Shown: one piece after another, positions 57,576 through 64,000 of the stretch
Layout: each line of letters starts with the position of its first letter
Numbering within the stretch: position 1 is the first letter of the stretch
Source of the DNA: Rhyacophila brunnea
Lineage: Eukaryota; Arthropoda; Insecta; Trichoptera; Rhyacophilidae
Assembly: GCA_022495005.1 (NCBI GenBank)
Contig: JAGYXB010002075.1
Location: 62,001 to 126,000, forward strand
Direction of reading: 5' to 3'
DNA: 64,000 nucleotides
Program-made: the position numbers and the translations under genes
Notes under the pieces: model-generated
What the model was told of the DNA's origin: nothing
Databases searched by the model: none
Seen by the model: the letters and a program-made list of their open reading frames with translations, nothing else

Positions 57576-58802
57576 ATTGTGCATTTTCATACTTTTAGGA
57601 TCATCAAGCCTCTGAATATAATCAGTAATATGCTATTAACGTTGAAATAAGCTTTTCACGGAGATAATCAACAAAAGTAACGCTCTCCTGAACAATACTA
57701 ATTTTCTAGTTAGACTAGTTCTTTATTAAGCTAGTGATGTATCCAATAGTCAAAAACAATAAGATAGGTACTACTGCCCATCAATCACACTTAGTGTTGT
57801 GTATTATTTTTTTGAAACAATACTTACAATCCATTAAAAAATAACAGTTACAATTCTATAGAGATGGTGCCTAAATGTATGAAAATGAAGCAAAACTACT
57901 GATTCAGTTGGCTACAAGTAGTGACGTTCGGAATGGAGATTCATTTGAAGATAACTTCACACTAATTCTATTATGACATTCTTCTATAATCTCATATTCA
58001 CCTAACTAGTTAATTATATACATAATTATGTGTGCAGATATTACTTAAATAAGGCTTAATTAATGATTGATTAGTTTATTATCAATTTAGACTTCAATTT
58101 TTATAATATATGCTTGTCACATATTGCGTATAAAATCAGATATTTGAATGTGATGAGGAGATGAGTGAAGGACTGAAGTATGATTGTTGAGAGCGGTTGC
58201 TTATTTATTTGAAGTATTGATATAACTACAGTGATACAATGATAAAAGATAACAACGAGGTAAATATTTTAGCCCGAGGTACGATGCTACAAAGTGACAG
58301 TTCTCTACTAAGATAAAATGCGGAGTAAGATATTCATTTAATCGTGATAGCCTATTTATTGAACCCTTCACGATTAAATAATGCTGACACTGAGTATCCC
58401 ATGCCTTCGGTGAGAATTACATTTTAACATAATAATTAATATTAACACTGAGTTAAAAGTTCTTAACTTATTTGCAGTTGGTAATTAGATTCGAGAGAAA
58501 TTTTAATGCTTAAAATGTATTAACTAAACAATCTTATTTTCCGCTGTCAGCGTTTTTCACTGAATAAGCACTAGCCAATACCGCTGATGGCTAGTGAAAA
58601 ATATATATAAAAATATTTATAAAGAATACTTTCGCGATCGATTCATATGTCATGGATTTTACTGTCAATACTAGTTCTCACAGGACTACGTGATCGCCAC
58701 ATGAATATAAATACATGTGGAAAGATTTTCTCTCATAACCTCCCTCATTTTACAAAATCAGTTAAAAGCACCACTATTTTTAATATGAACAATCACGTAA
58801 AA
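57576..58802. other. AT-rich intergenic sequence
   Basis: No gene or repeat recognised. Confidence 0.5.
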
Positions 58803-58804
58803 TA

Positions 58805-61661
58805 ACGTACGTGGGCATTTTCGCCAAAGTTTGTACATGTTTGAAATTTGGGTAATATTATTTTTTCACTCAAATTAACCATTTTTATATAGCTAGCAGA
58901 TTCCTTGTTCTATTGCTGAATTGGTGATAGCAATTTTTCAGCAAAATATTGATTAATACAATATTTATATCATTTTATTATGAAATTGGGCATAATAAGT
59001 TTCCGTTCCGTGACTACGAAACTTAGCTTTTAAAACATGAATGAAACACTTTTTATCACTTAAAAGAGCTCTATTAGATTAAAAAAACCATACACTTCAA
59101 AATAAAACTACAAATAGTCAAAAAATATTATTGAATTTTAATTCTTGGGCACATTTCGTTCCCTCCGTTACCCTATGTCTATAATGGCAGAGCATTTTTC
59201 CTTTAGTATTTGAAAAAACCAATCAATGTTCGTTCTGCTATTTTTTTAAAGACAATAATCACTTTTACTAAATTTTATTGGAAAAATAAATAAGTTTCGT
59301 TATTTAATAATCAAATGAAAAATAGTTAACGTTCAACTTTTTTGGGGACATTTTCGGAATGGAACGAAATGGTAACGGAGTGTAATTTGTAAAGCTAAAG
59401 TTACATGTTACCATAAAAACAAATTTTTGTTTTATGAAATTTATTTGAATTTTTTGATAGACAGATAAATATTCAACGTGCGTCAAAATAACAAAACAAA
59501 TCAAACTTAATCACTAAAATAGACATATTTTATAATAAATTTCACAATACTTGTAAAATAAGGTAGGTAATAATTTTGACACACTATACATTACCATAAC
59601 TTTATTTGGCATTTATATTATTTGTAACTCAGATAAAAAAATATTTTTAAGCAAATTAACAATATATGAAAAAAAAAATCAGCAAGGGATTCAGACGCGA
59701 GTTCCTAGCGCGGCACGGAGTATATAACTTTTACGAAAATAATTATAGTCAAACTCGGTTATTACGATCTCTGACATAGCGAGATCTCGGATGTAATAAC
59801 GAAACATTTGTTGACAATTGGTTTATGATTTTCGCCATACATTTAATTCTTTCACTGTTATAACGAGCAACTTATCGGATATACCGAGCTAAAATACTGT
59901 TAATGTGTCGACCGTTTTAAAACATTTCGACCCTAAGCAATAAAATCCGATTGGACAGGATGCCGCCGGGGTCGGATTACGTTTATGACACTAGTAAAGT
60001 GTCTAAGTACCTACCTTATTGGTGTTTCACCGACAATAATAAAAAAGTATCCACGCATATGGTTGAAAAATCCAAGGTTTGTGAAGTCCGTAGGTACCTA
60101 CCAGCGTTAATTACAATAAACAACTTCTTTTGTAGTTTATGAATGCCATGCTCGTTTCGGGGATTTTACGATGGTTTCCAAATTTTTTATTTTCGGCTTT
60201 TTGTGTAATGTGACATGCTCATTTAAAAATACCTATTCTCTGATATAACGAGTAACGCTTATAACAAGCAAATTCAGTCGGTCCCATCTTCCTCGTAATA
60301 ACCAAGTTCGACTTATGTTGTCTTGAAATTTAATTGTATTCATCAACATAAAATGTAGCTATACAGGTTGATTGTAATCAAGACGTACTTTTCTGACATT
60401 TCGTGAATACCTACAGTTCTAGGTATTAAATCTAATCGAGTACACATTTCTGTTAAACGTGACAAAAAAATACTTTTTCATACATTTTTATAAATTTCTA
60501 TGCCTAAAATGTATGGAGAAGTTTTAAAATTTTGGTGGCGTATAACAGAAAGAGTATGACAGAGCCAGTGCCTGTCTCGCAATTATTTCAGTCTGGTGTT
60601 TTTTCTTTTCCTTCTGTTGTTTTTTTTATCTCCATACTTTTATGTGCGCTATTTTTGCGTATTCAGACATATCACATACTTTTTTAATCTTTATTATATT
60701 ATTATATTATAGTCAGGTTATTTTTTATATTTTTTAATGAAAATATTTTTGTTTTTCATACGAACAGACAAAATAATTTTTTTATAATCTATGAAGAACT
60801 AAACACACACTGTAAACCCAACTTTATGCATGCCATTTCGTTACTTTTACATTCCACATATACGTTACCACCAATATAGTTTCGGAGTGGAAGTAACGGA
60901 TTCTGTTTCAGAAGTGTTTGAAGCCAAAATTTAGCTTAGTTTTATTGTTAAACCTGCGATATGTTTTATTATATCTGTAGTATGAAAGATAAGCTCCATA
61001 TGTGTAGTATGTGAAATAGAAATATGTGTTTTCTTACCTTATAAATCGTGGTAACAGTAGTGGAACTTCTTAAATGACCAACCCAGAAAGCAACCTGTTC
61101 CGATAGCGATACCGACACACACCAACAATTTAAAGTGTACATGGCGATCAGTGTTATACAAAAATGTTGCTACATTAAAAAAAAACATATTTATAGTGAA
61201 AATTTTTCGCCTTCATGCTAAAATCGTGGTAACGGAATGTGGAGTTCCACTTTTTCAAATATCCTGGGACACACTTTAAACGTGATTTTTTTTCAATATT
61301 GGTACAAATTTACGAAAAAACTATATATTTTCCAAAAATATATAATGTAAGCTGTTGAAAACACTACGAATTTAATTTTACACACTCAAAATTAATGACG
61401 AAATCAGACTTTGTTTATTTGAATTTATGGGTGGGACATGGTAAAAACGCACTACCTTTCGATCTAAATAATCAATTAAAATATATACAGGTCAGATAGT
61501 TGTATTTAACTGATTGAATAGAGTAAATTAATAAATTTGCATGTTAAAAGTACATAACTTTCCAACATTTTATAATATAATAACTATGAAAAAATCAATC
61601 AAAGTCATGGGACATGCCAAAAACGCAATGTACAAACTTTGGCGAAAATGCCCATGTATGT
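58805..61661. mobile_element. 2.86-kb TIR element, noncoding
   Basis: End sequences from ACGTACGTGGGCATTTTCGC (left) and the inverse at 61629-61661 (right) pair over about 33-35 bp with two mismatches. TA lies outside both ends (58803-58804 and 61662-61663), as in Tc1/mariner-type insertion. The interior has no transposase. It does contain repeated motifs: GGTAACGGA-type sequences at about 59371, 61228 and, inverted, near 59162; variants near 60896 and 61050; and a doubled GGGACATGG/C..AAAACGCA phrase at about 61434 and 61608. A pogo/Tigger-like element occupies 59748-60313. The 80-codon frame at 61541-61783 crosses the right terminus and is not a gene. Confidence 0.75.
59748..60313. mobile_element. 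pogo/Tigger-like element nested in the 2.86-kb element
   Basis: The left end GTCAAACTCGGTTATTACGA and right end TCGTAATAACCAAGTTCGACT, close inverted repeats, are flanked by TA (59746-59747 and 60314-60315). Internal phrases such as TATAACGAGCAACTTATCGG and GATATAACGAGTAACGC are typical of the terminal regions of pogo/Tigger elements (Tc1/mariner superfamily). At 566 bp no transposase survives; the 63-codon frame at 59951-60142 shows no DDE motif. Confidence 0.75.
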
Positions 61662-61663
61662 TA

Positions 61664-61939
61664 TGTAAACAAAGCAACAAACTTCATACCAGAACGCAAG
61701 CTGTTATTTTGTTTTTGAGTATGCAAATAAAAAAAGATAATAACGTACTTGTTACAAATAAATCCACACGTATAATCGTTTGATTTGCTTTAAAAATACC
61801 TAAAACGAAATGCCTATATGACTATTTCTGTCTAAATAATTCATTAAAAATATTCATAATAATAATTCTATCTAACATATTTTTAATAATGGTTTATAAC
61901 ATTACTCATCTGTGAATTTTTTTTATTGAAAATATTTTA
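61664..61939. other. AT-rich intergenic sequence
   Basis: No gene or repeat recognised. Confidence 0.45.
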
Positions 61940-62006
61940 CCAAATGGGGCTTTAACCTACAACCTTTGCAGTTCGTGTGCTATAATTTACCACTTAAGCT
62001 ACATAC
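61940..62006 (-). repeat. tRNA-like segment, degenerate SINE head
   Basis: The minus strand reads GTAGCTTAAGTGGTAAATTA, then a centre with CACGAACTGCAAAGG and TAGGTTAAAGCCCC. The boxes and spacing are tRNA-like, but stems do not close well; a relic of a tRNA-derived repeat is likelier than a gene. Confidence 0.35.
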
Positions 62007-63456
62007 AATTGCAATTGAGGTATTGTTTCCAAATATGTGGGTGTAAATGTGGTACACAGAGTAGAAAAAATACATTGAGAATTCTAAAAACCAGGAAAGT
62101 AGATTTTAATTAATCTAGATGAAAGCCAATGCTGGAAGAGACCAATGTCTACATAATATTATGTTTGTAGCAGCAGTAAGAAGGATAAATTGTTGACATT
62201 TGAATGGAATCAAATGATTTATTTATCAAATTTAAAACAACAAATTAAATGATTATTATAATTATGTACGCTTATATACAAAGTCATAAATTTCGTATGC
62301 CATCATCATACACAAAGTAAATACCTAAGTAATTCCGTTAGTAAAAAATGAAAAAAAAATGGACATAATATCTATAATTACCGCTCATAAACGGTGTAAC
62401 CAAAAAGACCAAAATGCGATCATGTCATTTTTAATTATCGTTGCGACGGTTACGTTGGATGGCAATTCGTATAGAAGTAAAATGCTCGAAGTGAAAGGCC
62501 CTTTCATTATTATATTATTTTATTTACGTAACTGATAACGGGCGTATAATGTTGTTCAATGCGTAAAAACGTAGTTTATGACTTAATTATAAATTGATGT
62601 CATCGCTAATTTCACGGCTGCTTAATAACAATCCTCTCAAACCGGAAGTTATATGCAAAATAACAGTTAAGTCAGACCTCGGATTGTAAAACGGTCAGCT
62701 AATAAAATTTTCTCTATGGTTATCATTTCAAACCATAAATATATCATTAATAAATCTTTTTTTTTGACTAATATGTAATGTTTCTGTTCATAAACTCTAA
62801 TTCAAAAAATACCAAGGGCCTGACAGCGTAGCAGAGAATTGCGGAAATGGAAATAAACGCAACATTTTCACTATTTTCATGATTTCCACGCATTTATGAT
62901 TATATAAAAAATATATGATTTTCTCTTAATAGAAGGCAGAAAAAGGATGGCTATATCGGCTACAAAATAATTTATTTATAAAAAAGTGGATATAATAATA
63001 TATACTTATCAATATTACATTATTGATTTTTTTAGAATATTTACATTACAGATCTCACACAATGTAATGGTAAAATGCTATTTTTTCGAATTCGCAATAG
63101 TTTGCTCCATAAAATGCGTGCATACAAAATAATAAAATTTGACCATTTTTACGACAAATGTGACCATGTCGTAGATATAAACACTTTGCAAGTCTCAGAC
63201 ATGTGATCATATTGGTAAATTATAGTTATTTGTGTCAGGATCCTTGTTTGCAAACTTTTGCTATATAAAAACTGGGTAGATAAATATTTAGTAAACATTC
63301 AAATCTGACATATTTATGGAAGTTAAATTGCCAACCGATACTGTACATCCGTACATTGATCTATGCAATCAGACGCTTGACTACAAGTGCCGCTAAATTG
63401 TTTGACAAATGATATTATATATTGCTTTTTATGTATGAACTACTAGTTAAACTCAT
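62007..63456. other. AT-rich intergenic sequence
   Basis: No gene or repeat recognised. Confidence 0.5.
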
Positions 63457-63600
63457 CGTAATTAAGTAGGATGCCCGTAGCTTAATTGGAAAAGCACACT
63501 AGCGCAAATCCAGTGGTTACATGTTCAAGTCTCGTCGAGTATCGTATTTTTTTTTAAAATGGATTTTTTCTAGTTGTCATATGCATGAGATGTTTTCAAA
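63457..63600 (+). repeat. tRNA-derived SINE-like repeat (family 2), plus copy
   Basis: It starts CGTAATTAAGTAGGATGCCC, with A-box-like TAGCTTAATTGG and B-box-like TGTTCAAGTCTCG and the same TCGTATTTTTTT junction as 1805-1955. It is the most tRNA-like member of the family. Confidence 0.65.
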
Positions 63601-63617
63601 TTATGTATGTTCAATTA

Positions 63618-63745
63618 TATGGACCTAATAATGTTGAGCAAGTAATGGATAACATCCATTTTTTATAAAAACAAAAACTGCTAATACAAGATCTACTCTG
63701 TTGATGTCCATAATGATCTTCTTATGATCGAATATGATGAGAAAA
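63618..63745 (+). repeat. SINE family 1, 3' body only
   Basis: ATGGACCTAATAATGTTGAG, ACATCCATTTTTTATAAAAA and GATCTTCTTATGATCGAATA match the body of the SINE at 18368-18619, without its head. It follows a family-2 head at only 17 bp, so it may be a composite SINE or a truncated insertion. Confidence 0.6.
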
Positions 63746-64000
63746 AAAATATATACATTCAATAAAATTAATAAAAAATCTTATTAAAACAAATTAAATA
63801 AATATTTATTTAAGTTGTTTAGCTCTCCAATAGAGTTTGTAGGCTTGTGCTAAGACTATAGCCAAATTGCCCACAATATATTGAAATTAAATGCTCTCTG
63901 TGAAATTCACCAGTTCGAGCACTGAATAATATACTTACTAATGACTATCTTGCGTGTAGGTAGACCTTTACTTTGATACAGTGACTGACTATGTAAACAT
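63746..64000. other. AT-rich intergenic sequence at window edge
   Basis: No gene or repeat recognised. Confidence 0.45.

Noticed and set aside
63471..63545. A functional tRNA gene
   Set aside because: The boxes are present but stems are imperfect, and the sequence recurs elsewhere with SINE-like tails, so it is a repeat.
1..64000. CRISPR array, operon or bacterial/phage island
   Set aside because: No regularly spaced direct repeats, ribosome-binding sites or prokaryote-like gene clusters; all structure is that of an insect nuclear genome.

Overview
This is an AT-rich stretch of animal nuclear DNA, almost certainly from an insect. The case rests on one secreted Gln/Tyr/Pro-rich protein gene with a clear spliced exon, insect-type non-LTR retrotransposons (RTE-like copies with ATG-type or AAG-type microsatellite tails, an R1/jockey-like C-terminus with a CCHC motif), tRNA-derived SINEs, hAT-like elements with 8-bp target duplications, a pogo/Tigger-like element, a Helitron, and an (AACCT)n block resembling the insect telomere unit TTAGG. 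The order cannot be fixed from sequence alone; Lepidoptera or Hemiptera are plausible. There are no prokaryotic features: no operons, CRISPR arrays or rRNA genes.

Host coding sequence is sparse. The best gene is on the minus strand at 37118-38569: the last exon (483 codons) of a secreted low-complexity protein, preceded by a good 3' splice site. Its first exon must lie at higher coordinates. One weak candidate at 41980-42000 would place a Helitron inside the intron. A second probable host exon is on the plus strand at 49344-49450 (107 bp, GC-richer than its surroundings, bounded by consensus splice sites), so a longer gene with large introns may cross the right half of the window.

Nearly everything else recognisable is mobile-element material. 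Region 1-10 kb: a head-to-head pair of tRNA-like SINEs (1590-1955), a symmetrical 1.39-kb foldback element (2325-3716), a deletion derivative of it (5305-6206), and three smaller inverted-repeat elements (4935-5186, 7048-7311, 7901-8212). Region 8-16 kb: three plus-strand copies of a 440-500-bp repeat family (three minus-strand copies follow at 35, 42 and 45 kb) and several decayed LINE fragments. Region 17-27 kb: a SINE with a 13-bp target duplication, a hAT-like element with a perfect 8-bp duplication (19299-19805), a second copy of that family split by a SINE, and RTE-like LINE ends. Region 27-36 kb: a THAP-like remnant, a third hAT-family copy split by a 5'-truncated LINE, a possible LTR/primer-binding-site fragment, and a SINE split by a TA-flanked 710-bp element with internal repeats. 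Region 39-41 kb: an internally deleted Helitron with both ends. Region 45-57 kb: more foldback elements, and a hAT-like element (55598-56157) enclosing a palindrome whose loop is telomere-like DNA. Region 58.8-61.7 kb: a 2.86-kb element with 35-bp terminal inverted repeats enclosing a pogo/Tigger-like element.

The layout records successive nested insertions, several of which can be ordered in time. No intact autonomous transposase or reverse transcriptase was found; all TE coding remnants are truncated or frameshifted.
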